This document shows, in pieces, positions 34,762 through 46,810 of a stretch of 64,000 nucleotides of DNA (position 1 is the first letter of the stretch; each line of letters begins with the position of its first letter). The notes under the pieces are model-generated. The model made no database searches, had not been told where the DNA came from, and saw only the letters and a program-made list of their open reading frames with translations. Source of the DNA: Rattus norvegicus (taxonomy: Eukaryota; Chordata; Mammalia; Rodentia; Muridae); contig NC_086031.1 of NCBI RefSeq assembly GCF_036323735.1, positions 38,151,225 to 38,215,224 on the forward strand. Reading direction: 5' to 3'. Both the position numbers and the translations under genes were made by a program.

Positions 34762-37259
34762 TTAAATCAGTGTCATATGAACCAGCTAAACAGTCCCATA
34801 AACCCTGAAGAAAAAGAAGGAATGATTAAGAGTCTCCCAACCAAAAAAAGCCCAGGACCAGATGGGTTTTAATCAGACATTTAAAGAAGACCTCATACCA
34901 ATAGTCTTCAAACTATTCCACAAAATGGAAACAGAAGGAACACTATGCAATTTGCTTTATTAAACCACAGTTATGCTCATACCTAAACCACACAAAGACA
35001 CAACAATAAAGGAGAAATTCATACCAAATTCCCTTATGAATATGGATGGAAAAATACTCAATAAAATTTTCTCAGCAACCAAATCCAAGAACACATCAAA
35101 ATGACTATCCATCACGATCAAGTAGGCTTCACTGGGGATGCAAGGTTGGTTCAATACATGGAAATCCATCAACATAATCCACTATATAAAGAGGAAAAAA
35201 CCACATGATTATCTCATTAGATGCTGAGAAAGCATATGACAAAATTCAACACCCCTTTGTGATAAAAATATTGGAAAGATCAGGAATTCAATGCCAATAC
35301 CTAAACATAGTGAAAGCAATATACAGAAAACCAGTAATCAATATCCAACTAAATGCAGAGATACTTGAAGCAATTCCACTAAACTCAGGGACTAATTAAG
35401 GCTTCCCACTCTCTCCCTACCTATTCAATACAGTACTTCAAATCCTAGCCACAGCAATTAGACAACAAAAAGCAGTCAAAGGGATATATATTGTAAAGGA
35501 AGAAGTCAAAATATCACTATTTGCAGATGATATGTCAGTATACTTAAGTGACTCCAAATATTCCACCAGAGAACTCCTAAACCTGATAAACAACCTCAGG
35601 AAGGTGACTGAATATAAAACTAAATAGAACCAATCACCAGCCTTCCTCTACTCAATGAATAAACAGGCTGAGAAAGAAGTTAGGGAAACAGCACCCTTCA
35701 CAACAGTCAGAAACAATATAAAATACATTGATGTGATTCTAACCAAGCAATTGAAAGGTCTATATGAGAAGATCTTCAAGTCTCTGAAGGAAGAAGTCGC
35801 AGATCTCAGAGGATGGAAAGATCTCCCATGCAAATGGATTGGCAGGGTTAATACAGTAAAAATAAGCATTTGCCAAAAGCAATCTACACATTCAATGCAA
35901 TCCCCATCAAAATTCCAACTCAATTCTTCACAGAGTTAAAAAGAGCAATTTCAAAATTCATCAAGAATAACAACAACAAAAACACCACCACCAACAAAAC
36001 AGGATAATGAAATCTATTCTCAGCATAAAAAGAACTTCTGGGAAATCACCATCCCTGACCTCAAGGTAAAGAGCAACTGTGATTTAAAAAAAACGGTGTA
36101 TTATTGGTACAAGGACAGGCAGGTAGACCAATGGTATAGAATTGAAGACCCGGAAATGAACTGATGCACCTATGGTCACTTGATATTTGACAAAGAAGCT
36201 AAAACCACCCAGTATTTAAAAAGATAGCTTTTTCAACAAATTGTGCAGGTTCATCTGGAGGTCAACATGTAGAAGACTGCAGATTGAAACATGCTTATCT
36301 GCTTTTATAAAGCTCAAATCCTAGAGTATTAAGGACCTCTACTAAAAAACAGAGCCACTCAAACTAATAGAAGAAATACTGTGGAAGAGTCTAGAACACA
36401 TGAGCACAGTGGAAATTTTCCTTAACAGAACTCCGGTGGCTTATGCTCTAAGATCAACAATTGGCAAATGGGACCTCATAAAATTCCAAAGCTTCTGTAA
36501 GGCAATAGGACAAAACAGCAATGAACAGACTTGGAAACGATCTTTACCAATTCTACATCTGATAGAGGACTAATATCCAACATATAAGAAGACTCAAGAA
36601 GTTAGACTCCAGAGAACCCAATAACCCTATTAAAAATGTGGTACAGGGCTAAATAAAGAATTCTCAACTGAGGAATATTGAATGGCTGAGAAGCACCTAC
36701 ATAAATGTTCAACATCCTTAGTCATCAGGGAGATGCAAATCAAACAACCATGAGATTCCACATCATACCAGTCAGAATGGTTAAGATACAAAAAAAAAAA
36801 ACCCTCAGGTGATAGCAGATGATGGAAAAGGTGTGGAAAAAGAGGAACACTCCTCCATTGTTGGTGGGACTATAAGTTGCAAGAACTACTTTGAAAACTA
36901 ATCTGGGAGTTCCTCGGAAAGTTGGACATAGTACTACCTGAGGACCGAGCTTTACAACTCATAGGCATATACCCAAAAGATGCTCCAACATATAACAAGG
37001 ATACCTGCTCTCCACTATGCTCATAGTAGACTTACTTATAATAGTTAGAAGCTGGAAAGAACCCAGATGTCCTTCAACAGGTAATTGGATACAGAAAATG
37101 TGGTCCGTTTGCACCACGGAGTACTACTCAGCTATTAAAAACAATGGCTTCATGAAATTCTCAAGCAAATGGATGGAACTAGAAAATATCATCCTGAGTG
37201 AGGTAACTCAGTCACAAAAGAACACACATGGTATGCACTCACTGATAAGTGGATATTAG
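34762..37259 (+). pseudogene. L1 ORF2 remnant
   Basis: RT landmarks appear in order: the 'ccaaccaaaaaaagcccagg' fingers region, 'gatgctgagaaagcatatgac', the FADD-equivalent 'TTTGCAGATGATATG' at about 35520, then the C-terminal Cys region near 36830-36870. Broken by frameshifts and stops, e.g. the stop after 'gggactaattaagg' at about 35397. Confidence 0.85.
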
Positions 37260-38030
37260 CCCCAAACCTCAGAAAACATGTACAAACACAGACTACATGT
37301 AGCTCAAGGGGAAGGAAGATCATAGTGTGGATGCTTCAGTCTTTCTTAGAAGAGGGAAGAAAATACTCACAGGAGGAAAAGTGTGGAGCTGAGACTAAAG
37401 TAAATGGATTCCAGTTACTGTTACACTTCTGTTCCCTTCCACATTCAGACACCAAACTCAGACACTATTGTGGATGCCAAGTAGTGCTTGCTGAAATGAG
37501 CCTGATACAACTGACTCCTGAGAAGCTCTGCCAGAGCATGACAAATATAGAGGTGAAAGCTCTCAGCCAACCATTGATCTGAACACGAGGTACCCAATAG
37601 AAGAATTAGAGATAGTATTGAAGGAACTGAAAGTGTTTTCAACCCCATAGGAAGAATATTAACCAATCAGACTCACCAGACCACCCAGGGACTAAACCAC
37701 TAACCAAACAATACGAACCATCCAGAGCTCCCAGGCACTAAACCACGACCCAAAGAGTACACATGGATTGACTCATGAATCCAACTGTATATGTAGCAGA
37801 GGATGGCCTAGTTGGACACCAATGTGAGGGGAAGTACTTGGTCCTGCCAAGGCTGGACTCCCTCAGTGTAGAGGAATGCCAGGGCAGGGAAGAGAGGAGG
37901 CATAGAGGGATGGGGTTGGCGGGCGGGGGTGGGGTGGGGTAACCCCTTCATAGAAGACGGTGGAAGTGGAATGGGGTAGGGGGTTTATGGACAGGAAACC
38001 TGGAAATGTAAATAAAAAAATCCAAAAAAA
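37260..38030 (+). mobile_element. 3' UTR of the deleted L1
   Basis: Typical murid 3' UTR with a G-rich tract (37912-37941). An internal ~50-bp near-duplication around 37672-37755 repeats 'cccaggNactaaaccac'. Confidence 0.75.
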
Positions 38031-38289
38031 AGTGCATATGGAGCGACTTATGACTCCAAACATACCTGTAGAAGAGGATGGCCTTTTCAAACACCAATTT
38101 GAGGAGAGGCCTTTGTTCCTGCGAAGGCTCAATGCCCCAGTGTAGGGGAATGCCAGGGTGGGTGAGTGACTAGGGAAGGCCCCTCAAAGTAGCAGGAGGA
38201 GGGTGAGGGGATAGGGGTTTTCTGGAGGGGAAACTGGGAAAGAGGATAACATTTGAAATGTAAATGTAATTAAAGAAAATATCCAATAA
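38031..38289 (+). mobile_element. Second 5'-truncated L1 3' end inserted at the previous L1 tail
   Basis: After the A-rich end of the upstream element the 3' UTR restarts at 'gtgcatatggagcgacttat' and runs to 'aacatttgaaatg' and 'ccaataaac'. Two independent tails in tandem. Confidence 0.75.
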
Positions 38290-38308
38290 ACACACACACC
38301 ACACACAC

Positions 38309-38371
<63 letters not shown>
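38290..38371. repeat. (CA)n microsatellite
   Basis: About 40 CA units with CC and GC interruptions, on the L1 tail. Confidence 0.97.
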
Positions 38372-38372
<1 letters not shown>

Positions 38373-38856
38373 CCCGATCAATATTGTTTAGTAACCTACC
38401 TTTTTAGCTTTGATTATCAACATATAAGGTAGGCTTATTCTTCTGTATAACTGGTTTATTAGTTTGGGTGTGCATGATATGTGTGTAAACTGTGGAGTTC
38501 CTCTGTCATACCACACAGTTTGCAATGAAAATGCAGCTTTGTTGATTGGTTCTCTTTCAATCTTTACATTAGTTCTAGTGAACCAAACTCAGGACACTGG
38601 ATTTTGTAGTGGATTTCTTTACTTGTTTACATTTCTTGTTGTCACAAATAAGACATTTTAATAATAGTTTCATTTTACAGTATATTTATTATATTGTGCT
38701 ACCAATACAAGCATGAGAGTCCCTATCTCTCTTATTCATTTTGGTCTGATACCAATTAATACAGACAGGCAAAACAGAGAAGGAAAATATGATTTGACCA
38801 AAATAATTACTATAAGGAGTATTCTTTATTCTTTAATGGTGAATTCTTCTTGGGTC
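38372..38856. other. No gene seen
   Basis: AT-rich. Open frames at 38464-38661 and 38713-38955 lack any motif. Confidence 0.5.
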
Positions 38857-39055
38857 TCTAGAGGTGGCTTAGCAGTTGAGAACACACACTGCTCTTCTAG
38901 AGAACTGAAGTTGGCTTCCCAGCATCTAATCTCAGTGTCTTACAACTGCATATAACTCCAGCTCTAAAGGACCCACAGCCTTTTCTGACCTCCATGAGTA
39001 CCTGAACTTACATGTGCATACATGAAATCGAAAAAAACTGAAATAAAATCTTTTA
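38857..39055 (+). mobile_element. B3-like SINE
   Basis: 'gaggtggcttagcagttgag', 'actgctcttctagagaactg', 'ataactccagctctaaagg', 'ttctgacctccatgag', 'aaataaaatc' tail. Confidence 0.75.
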
Positions 39056-39564
39056 TATAGAGTTGAGTTCTTTCTAAAAGTGACCTTTCTTTAAAAATTG
39101 GATTTATTATTTTTTCTTTTCTTTCAGAAAAAAAGTGAATGGAGAGATGAATTTATCAAAATCTTTGACATTTGAAAAAAGTCTGTTTTGTGAATAAATG
39201 AAATGTTCTGTTATCTTCATATATTACAGGCCAAGCATGTCCTTACAGCTGAGAAACAATTTTAAATTACAGACCATGTGCCCATTCATTTTCCTAACTA
39301 AATGAGCTTCAAGAAGAGGTCAAGTGTCAACGGAAATCTAACAGTTTTTTCTCTCTTATTCTCAGCAGCATGTCTCGCATCCTGCTATAATCTTAGTTTG
39401 CCAGAAATTCAGTTTTCTCAAGAATTTTGCAATACAATTTCCTTTAATTTTTGCAGTCTAAGGAACCTGTTGACTTTCTTCTCTCAGGTAAGCACTACTA
39501 GCCCCTTGTACATTTCTGATTAATAGTTGTCCTTGAACAACATTACATGTTGTCCATTTTAATA
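39056..39564 (+). other. Non-repeat stretch with candidate 31-bp microexon (39457-39487)
   Basis: A pyrimidine-rich acceptor 'TTTCCTTTAATTTTTGCAG' ends at 39456 and a CAG|GTAAGC donor follows 39487. A second acceptor, 'TTTTTTCTCTCTTATTCTCAG', ends at 39365 (or the CAG at 39368), defining an alternative 119-122 bp segment that is open in one frame. No protein family recognised. See findings. Confidence 0.3.
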
Positions 39565-39848
39565 TATGCACAGGGGGGGGTACATGTGGACCTTTTCTGT
39601 AGGTGGAGTGCTTGTATGTGCTTGTGGAGGTTAGAGGTCTACCTAAAATGTTTTTTTTTCAGTCACCTTTCACCAGGAGCTCACAACTTTGCCTAGGCTC
39701 TCTGGAGAGCACGCTCTATGGATCTGTGCGACAACTGGATTAAAACAGGGTCTGCCACATATGACCATGAACATGGGTGTTGGATTTAGACTTAGGTCCT
39801 CACACTTGCTAGGAAAAGTCTTTACCTGCTGAGCCATATTTCAAGTAC
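39565..39848 (-). mobile_element. B4-like SINE, antisense
   Basis: 'gtggaggttagaggtc', 'aaacagggtctgcc', 'gtcctcacacttgctagg', 'tttacctgctgagccat', in antisense B4 order. Confidence 0.65.
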
Positions 39849-40091
39849 TATCAGGCAAATTTGTATCTTGTCTTTCATAATAAATCAAACAAGTCTAGAA
39901 GGAAAAGACTTTGCACTTATGCTCAGTAAGGAGGATATGCATAAGAAAATACCTTTTCATTGCAACATGAACCTGATATCAGACTTTGGATAATAGCTGT
40001 CCTTATAATGTAGCCTAATGAACTTTCAAAGTTTTAACAATATATCTTGAAAGATTTGAGACATTGGAAACAACTACACTTTCAAGGTTTC

Positions 40092-40270
40092 TTTTTTTTT
40101 TTTTTTCGGTTACTTGTATTGTACACATGGGTGAATTTAAACATGGAGATCAGAGTAGGACATGAGATACTCTGGAGCTACAGTTACAGGTGGTTCTGAA
40201 TGACCAGACTTGGATCCAGGAAACTGAACTCAGTCCCTTTGCAACGACACTGAATTATCTCTGAATCATC
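40092..40270 (-). mobile_element. B3-like SINE, antisense
   Basis: T-rich start, 'ggagatcagagtaggacatg', 'ggagctacagttacaggtgg', 'actgaactcagtccctttgc'. Confidence 0.6.
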
Positions 40271-41577
40271 CAAATACGTATGTTTTAAAAGCATGTGGAC
40301 ATGCTATATAATGAAACTAATATTCTTTCCCTGGAATGACCATTTAAACATCTTTAATTATATAAGAATGACTTAGAAGATAAAGTCTTTCTTTGCCATC
40401 TGATATTCTTGCCTAGGAAGTAGAAGGCAACTAACAGTTGCTAGGAAACACATTTTGAATTTTCTTTGAGGAGCAATGGACTCTGTGCCCTCTATTCCCA
40501 AATTTCTCTAATCACCAAAGGCATGTCTTCAACCTTTCTTAATCTATATTCTCTCTGGGCACTCAAGAAACATTTATTGCTGCATAAAGGAATCAATCCT
40601 TTCTTAAAATGAACCTAAAATCTGTTTTTAAACTATGCTTTGGGAACAATTGTACTATCTTTCCCTGTACAAGTACACGCTAAATTAATCTCTAGATTTT
40701 CTTTTCAAAATTCTCTGCTTACGAGTGTTTTAAAATGCTGTGGCGGTTATCCTCAGGAACATATACTGTGACATTTTAATTTGCTCTGTTAAACAAATTT
40801 GTATAACAGCACTGCTTGAAGGAACTAACAGGAGTCAGAGAAATTATTCTCTTCCATTTCACTAGAGATAAGTGAATCCTACTCTAAAGAATTTGCAAGT
40901 TATAGAACTGTATTGTCTCTGGAAAGTATGTTTAATATCAGATTCAGATGAAGTTTTGGAATAATAATTTGGGGCAAAAAAAGAGGCAAAAAACAACATG
41001 CACACACACACAGTGAGAGGCTATTCATACACACTACTCAAATTAGAATGCGACCATAGCATCCAGCAAACCATTCTGTAATCCTCTCACCCTGTGTTTA
41101 TGTTTTTTCCAGAAATAGATTATGCTAAGAGATGCCAAGAGATTTGTACCTCCCCTCCAACAGCCATAGGTAGGTTGTGGTTAATTTAAATTGCCTTTCT
41201 CTCGAAGGGCAAAACTCATAAGCCAAAGTATTGTGATTATGATTCAGTTATCAAAGATGATACATGGTAAATAGACTGCCAATCAATAATATTTAGTGTC
41301 CACTTTATTTATTTGGGCAAGCTTCCTGATGAACATCTGGAGTAGAAAGGAAAATAGAGAAAAAAGACCCATTTAAAAAAAACTAATGCATGAGCTAGCT
41401 TCTCACATGTACAAGCTTTCTCCCATCTCTGTGTTATGAATACAAAAGGAACTGCAAAATCCATGGGTGTCTCAACCCCACTGAATTGAGACTTTTGAAT
41501 AGATACCCCTTCCTTATCCCTGCATGCTTTGAATTCACCATGCATGAAATTCTTGCAAACAAAAAATGTGCAAAATT
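40271..41577 (+). other. Unique DNA with candidate 57-bp exon (41113-41169)
   Basis: 'CACCCTGTGTTTATGTTTTTTCCAG' type acceptor (pyrimidine-rich, AG at 41111-41112) and a TAG|GTAGGT donor at 41170. The 57-bp segment is open only in the frame with two leading bases and is phase-compatible with 39457-39487. Rest of the interval unrecognised. Confidence 0.3.
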
Positions 41578-41720
41578 GGCCAGCAAGATGGCTCAGCAGA
41601 TACGGCTTCAGGTGCCAAGCCACATGACCTGAGTTTGATCTCCAAAGCCTACAGGGTGAAAGAAGAGCACAGATTCTGACAAGTCAACCTCTGACCTCTC
41701 CACTCACAGCACGGCATATA
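41578..41720 (+). mobile_element. B3-like SINE
   Basis: 'aattggccagcaagatggctcagcag', 'caagccacatgacctgagtttg', 'caacctctgacctctcc'. Confidence 0.65.
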
Positions 41721-42179
41721 CATAGCCAGGCTCACATTGGCACATGGTGATAATTACTTTCAAATCACAAGCATAGACATACACAAAGTTTTATTGAACA
41801 CTATTTCACCATCTTCACAACAGTACACACAACTCTGGGTGTATACAATTCACTGTTAAAAGTGACACAATAGTACCATATTATACACACTGATAAAAAT
41901 TAAGTGAGACAGCGAGAAAATATTATAGTACATAACCAGGACTCAACAAATGACAGTTCGTGACAGTAAATGTAGAGCTAGCAAGATCATGGATAGTAGA
42001 TGCAATATCAGTCCATGAATTCAAATGGTCTTTTATAGGCAGATGCCAAGAGCAGGTGCTGGCAAAAGAACACGAACTACAATTAGCTTAGCATTTATTA
42101 TTTCTCTGAAATAAACACAAACACAGGCTATGAAGCACACAAAAAATTCTAAATTTAATCAACTGATAAATGGTTTGGC
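41721..42179. other. No gene seen
   Basis: AT-rich, unrecognised. Confidence 0.45.
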
Positions 42180-42860
42180 AATTACTTTGTGGATTGTTAT
42201 GATACTACATAGAATATTAGTTAAGGTATAAAAGAGATAGCATTCTGTTATTTACAACATAAAAAGAAAGGCAGATCATCCAGTTAAGCAAAATAAATCA
42301 GTCCCAGGAAATCATATAGAATATACTCTTATTTATTTGTGGAAAATGAAACAAAACACCCCAAAACAGTCGATTTCATCAGAATAATAGAGTAGAACAG
42401 GGTAGTGGGAAGAGAAGGCTGAAAGAATTGATTGGCCCATAGCACAGTTAGAAGAAATGGAATCTGGTTCAATAGCAGAGAAGTGTAACTGCCGAAAAAT
42501 TGTTGTGTGACACATCTCAAGGCTAGCACAGAAATCCTACTCAATGAATATGATTAATACTTAGGCCAATTTAAGTGTTTGTTTTGTTGGTTTGATTATT
42601 GATTATTACTTGAATGTATTGGATTTCTACAACACACCCGACTGAGAAGTTCAAATATTATTCCTCAGTCAAAACAAGAATACATAGTAGGATTTAAATA
42701 CTGATTCATGGTACAGATATACCCGTTCATATGCCAGAAGAACTTTGAAAACATTATGCTAAGTTAAGCAAGCTAGATAGTCAAAAATCAGCTATGATTG
42801 CATTTCGTCGAAATGTTGAGAGTGAGCATTCTATCCAGTTAAATGACAGAACATTTTTTC
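42180..42860 (+). mobile_element. Old mammalian L1 3' UTR pieces
   Basis: 'gttaagcaaaataaatcagtcc', 'gggtagtgggaagagaagg' and, at about 42750, 'aacattatgctaagttaagcaag' resemble old L1 3' ends ('...agcaaaataagccag'). Two pieces. Boundaries vague. Confidence 0.45.
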
Positions 42861-42914
42861 TTTCCTAAGGATGAATAAGCATTCCATGGAATTTATTTTT
42901 CATGTCTTTTCAAT

Positions 42915-43088
42915 CATGTCAGTGTGTTTAGCTGTGTGTGGATATGTTCACATAAATGGAAATACTTGTGGAGGTAAGGAGGGGGAGCTAGATCATCTGC
43001 AGCTGAGGTTACAGGCATTTGTAAGCTGCTAAACATGGGTTCTGAGAATTGAACCTCAGTTTTCCACAAGAACACCAAGCACTCTTTT
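42915..43088 (-). mobile_element. B3-like SINE, antisense
   Basis: 'gtggaggtaaggagg', 'gaggttacaggcatttgtaagc', 'gagaattgaacctcag', 'aacaccaagcactct'. Confidence 0.65.
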
Positions 43089-43560
43089 CTGTTGTGAACA
43101 ATCCTACAGTAAGCACACCACTTCTAACGTAAGAGTCTTAATTGTATTGCCTATGCACCCAAGAGTAGGATTTCTGCACATTGAGAAATTTCTATTTGTA
43201 TTTGTTTGGGAAAACAACTAAACTGGTTCCCATAATAGCTGTGTAAATTTAAATTCCCAGGAATAAACTATTTCCTGTATATACTATCCTGCCTAACACT
43301 TGTTCCTCATGTCTTCTAGAAAACGTCTACTCTATTCCGTATGCAGAGACATATCACTGTGTTTTAAACTTGCAATTTTGTGGATGTTAACAGCTTTTTT
43401 TTTCATATTTCTTGTGGCAATATGAATGATTTTCTTGGAAAACTCTTTCTTCAGGCCTTGAGTCATTGTCTAATTGGATTTTTTATTGGCGTGTGGTTGA
43501 GTTACCTGGGTTCCTTAGATATGTTAACTATTAGCTCTATGACAAGGCCAAGTTTCAGTC
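43089..43560 (-). mobile_element. Old mammalian L1 ORF2 C-terminal region, antisense
   Basis: The plus strand follows the complement of an old L1: 'gtgaacaatcctacag', 'caagagtaggatttctg', 'ttcccataatagctgtg', 'cctaacacttgttcc', 'gagttacctgggttccttag'. No intact frame. Confidence 0.65.
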
Positions 43561-43564
43561 AGCG

Positions 43565-43628
43565 CTGATTAACTCAGAGCCTCTTACATGCTAGGCAAGA
43601 ACTCTGCCACCAAACTCTGTGCCTCGCC
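43565..43628 (-). mobile_element. ID/B4-type tRNA-derived fragment, antisense
   Basis: 'cctcttacatgctaggcaag' and 'ctctgccaccaaactctgtgcc' are the complement of an ID/B4 head. Confidence 0.5.
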
Positions 43629-44044
43629 CAAGAAGGACTTTTAAAACTGTAACCGAAACCTTCTTGTGATTATTTCACAATGCCTGCAGGTTCCATACCT
43701 TGGAGTTTTAATTTTTCTGGGTTCTAATTTATGTAAAGTTGCTCTCTGAACTCATATTCCACTATTTTATTATCCTAAGAAAATTGGAAAGATTTTTAAG
43801 AGTTTCGAGATACAAACCGTTTAATATTTTGATGTTATTTTCAAGTGCCTCGAGGTTACTGGGTACAATAATGATGCCTCCTCTGCCTTTTGACTTTGAA
43901 AGGTTTCTGTAACAGGTAACAAGAGTGAGCAGGAGAGGAAGATGGAGGCTGCGACAAAAACAGAGAGAAAGACACAGACAGAAACAGAGAAATAGAGAAA
44001 GGGAGGGAATGAGTGAATGGATATTTAGGTCCAAGTCAAGGGAA
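43629..44044. other. No gene seen; purine-rich segment
   Basis: 43920-44010 is GA/CAGA-rich low complexity. 43640-43760 may be more of the old antisense L1. Confidence 0.4.
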
Positions 44045-45222
44045 ACGTATTAATTACTTTTTTGTTGTGTGACCCCAAACCACGACTAAACAGTAATCTT
44101 AATAAAAGTTGTTTATTTTGTACCATCAGCAGAATGGACTCTAATATCATCCTGAGTGAGCTAACCCAATCACAGAAAAACACACATGGTATGCACTCAT
44201 TGATAAGTGGCTATTAGCCCAAATGCTTGAATTACCCTAGATGCCTAGAACAAATGAAACTCAAGACGGATGATCAAAATGTGAATGCTTCACTCCTTCT
44301 TTAAAAGGGAACAAGAATACCCTTGGCAGGGAAGAGAGAGGCAAAGATTAAAACAGAGACTTGAGGAACACCCATTCAGAGCCTGCCCCACATGTGGCCC
44401 ATACATATACAGCCACCCAACTAGACAAGATGGATGAAGCAAAGAAGTGCAGGCAGACAGGAGCCAGATGTAGATCGCTCCTGAGAGACACAGCCAGAAT
44501 ACAGCAAATACAGAGGTGAATGCCAGCAGCAAACCACTGAACTGAGAATAGGTCCCCTATTGAAGGAATCAGAGAAAGAACTGGAAGAGCTTGAAGGGGC
44601 TCGAGACCCCATATGTACAACAATGCCAAGCAACCAGAGCTTCCAGGGACTAAGCCACTACCTAAAGACTATACATGGACTGACCCTGGACTCTGACCTC
44701 ATAGGTAGCAATGAATATCCTAGTAAGAGCACCAGTGGAAGGGGAAGCCCTGGGTCCTGCTAAGACTGAACCCCCAGTGAACTAGACTATGGGGGGAGGG
44801 CGGCAATGGGGGGAGGATGGGGAGGGGAAGCCCATATAGAAAGGGAGGGGGAGGGGTTTGGGGGATGTTGGCCTGGAAACCAGGAAGGGGAATAACAATC
44901 GAAATGTAAATAAGAAATACTCAAGTTAATAAAGATACAAAAAAAAAAAAAGCAAACCTAATGTTCAAAAGGCAAGGCGTGGCAGGATAGACTCCAGAGT
45001 GCTGAGAGAAATCAGGGCGTGGCAGATGGAAGCAGAAAAGGGAAACAGGAAGTAGGTTGAGGCTATCAACCCTTAAAGTCCACACACAGTGATATATTTC
45101 TTCTAGTGAAGTTAAACCTTCTCAAAGTTCCATAATTGCTCCAAGCAGTGCCCCCAGTCACAGACCAAAAGACAAAGTATATGAGTTTATGGGAGACATA
45201 TCTTATTCTAAACCACCACATG
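44045..45222 (-). mobile_element. Rodent LTR-like repeat, antisense, split by an L1
   Basis: The left part, 44045-44131, and right part, 44952-45222, together read as one antisense element. The right part has 'cccttaaagtccacacacagtgat' and 'atatgagtttatgggagac', ending in 'taaaccaccaca', the complement of TGTGGTGGTTTGA. The L1 at 44132-44951 interrupts it. Confidence 0.6.
44132..44951 (+). mobile_element. Young 5'-truncated rat L1 3' end
   Basis: Nearly identical to 61050-61838 of the full-length element, from the last ORF2 codons (stop TAG about 44215) through the whole 3' UTR, G-rich tract 44790-44867, AATAAA at 44928-44933 and poly(A) 44939-44951. No clear target-site duplication seen. 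Confidence 0.92.
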
Positions 45223-46534
45223 AAGGTCAGGGAAATGTACCTTGAATGTCTGTTCTGTTCTTTAGGAGAGAGACTCAACATTTAATCCCTGTTCAGTAAA
45301 CAGCTATGACATACCCAAAGTTCTTTAGACTTCCTGGGAGTGTACAGGCTTCTTAATTATATCCTCTGAACACAGAGCACAGCTAAGCTTTGCAACAGAG
45401 GAAAGTTTTAGGTCATACTCAATATAAACTAAAGATGCATGAGGCAACGTCAAGCTGGGTTTACTGCTGTGTTTCTATATGTCTATGAGGGAGTGTCTCA
45501 GGAAAACAAACCTCCTTATCAGGGTAGTTTATGTTCTAAATACACCAGTGGTTGTCCAAAGTTTTAGTATTTTCAAGCATTAAATATTGTGGTCTTCCCT
45601 ATGTAACCATGGGACGAATGTAATGTCATTTCCAGTTTATATCTAAACTGTATCACAGTTTGACCATATTTTGGTAGTTTGGGATTCAATAGCAAAAATA
45701 ACCCAGGTTTCTTTTTTTCCTCTTCTGTCAATGCAGAAGTTATTTCTGAAATAAATTTGTCAACTCAAGAATATAGATTTTTGTCTTGAAAATATTCATC
45801 TTTTTTTTAAAGAGATTACTTTGCACTTCTTGGTCGCTGAGCTACTGTAGTTATAGCTCTTCTCCCTTAGGGCCTGTGGTGTTTGAAAATCCCAACTTGA
45901 TATAAATTAGAATGAGCAATGAGGTAAGATATGCCTGTGAAGAGTCATCTAGACTCAGTTTTTAGGATGGTCATGAAGAAATATCTAGATCAACGTCATT
46001 GAAATGTAATGACTCAACATGTCATGTGTGATGATTTGTCAACATATCGGAATGTAGTGCTCTTATGTGACTACAAGGAAAAGTATTGCTGAATAGAAAA
46101 AGCACTGCTATACATATGTGACTCCTCTACCTCTGTTTCATGTAACTATGCAATTTGTGGCTAATCACTAATAATATAATTCATGGTGCTTCTTGCATTT
46201 ATTAATAAATCCATGCATATTTATTACTTATTTATATTGTTACATAGTTCTAACATGTCTTCCTTTAAAATTTTCAACTTGTCAGTAATTGAGTTTATAT
46301 GTCTAATCATAATAAGGCACATCTATTAAAATATTCATAGGATACAGTACTAGTGAAACAATTATTCCCAAGCCAAAGACACAAATGTGATAAATTTTAG
46401 AATTCTTATATTAATATTGCATAAATGTTAATTTACTCCTAAAGCAAATTGAGAATTTAAATGTATGCCAGTGTATCTTGGAAAAAGAGAAGGAATTATG
46501 TAAAGGCCTTATTACATTTCACTTATTTGTTTAT
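45223..46534. other. No gene seen
   Basis: AT-rich. A splice-like segment at 45871-45923 has stops in all frames. Confidence 0.45.
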
Positions 46535-46717
46535 TTGCTTTTTTGTATATGGAGGCACACTCACGTGTGTCAGGGGGTTATGCCACAGAACATAAATAGA
46601 AACCGGAGGATACCTTGTGAGAGTTGGTTCTCTCTTTTTATCATCTAGGTCTAGGAACTGAAATCATAGCCTTTGGGTTGGTAGCAGACGCCATCAGCAA
46701 CTAAGCAATATAGCCAG
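46535..46717 (-). mobile_element. B2/B3-superfamily SINE, antisense
   Basis: 'gagagttggttctctc', 'catctaggtctaggaactgaaatc', 'ggttggtagcagacgcc', antisense order as at 2885. Confidence 0.55.
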
Positions 46718-46718
46718 G

Positions 46719-46765
<47 letters not shown>

Positions 46766-46810
46766 GTAAGTAAGTAAGTAAGTAAGTGAATAAATAAATA
46801 AATAAGTAGA
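46718..46810. repeat. (AAAT)n/(AAGT)n microsatellite
   Basis: AAAT units, a block of AAGT units, then AAAT again. Confidence 0.96.

Larger units (their letters stand above)
33900..38030 (+). mobile_element. Internally deleted L1 with an LTR-like block between ORF1 and ORF2
   Basis: L1 5' UTR units (33900-34408), ORF1 start at 34409, LTR-like DNA at 34527-34761, then ORF2 from the RT domain (34762) to its stop region at about 37259, and a 3' UTR with A-rich end near 38010-38030. Most of ORF1 and the endonuclease are absent. Numerous stops. Confidence 0.82.

Noticed and set aside
43380..43568. 62-codon plus-strand frame with a hydrophobic segment
   Set aside because: It lies antisense to an old L1 ORF2 C-terminal region. 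T-rich antisense L1 often looks membrane-like.
45871..45923. Exon-like segment with a strong TTCTCCCTTAG acceptor and GAG|GTAAGA donor
   Set aside because: All three frames contain stops. It may at most be a noncoding exon or a chance match.
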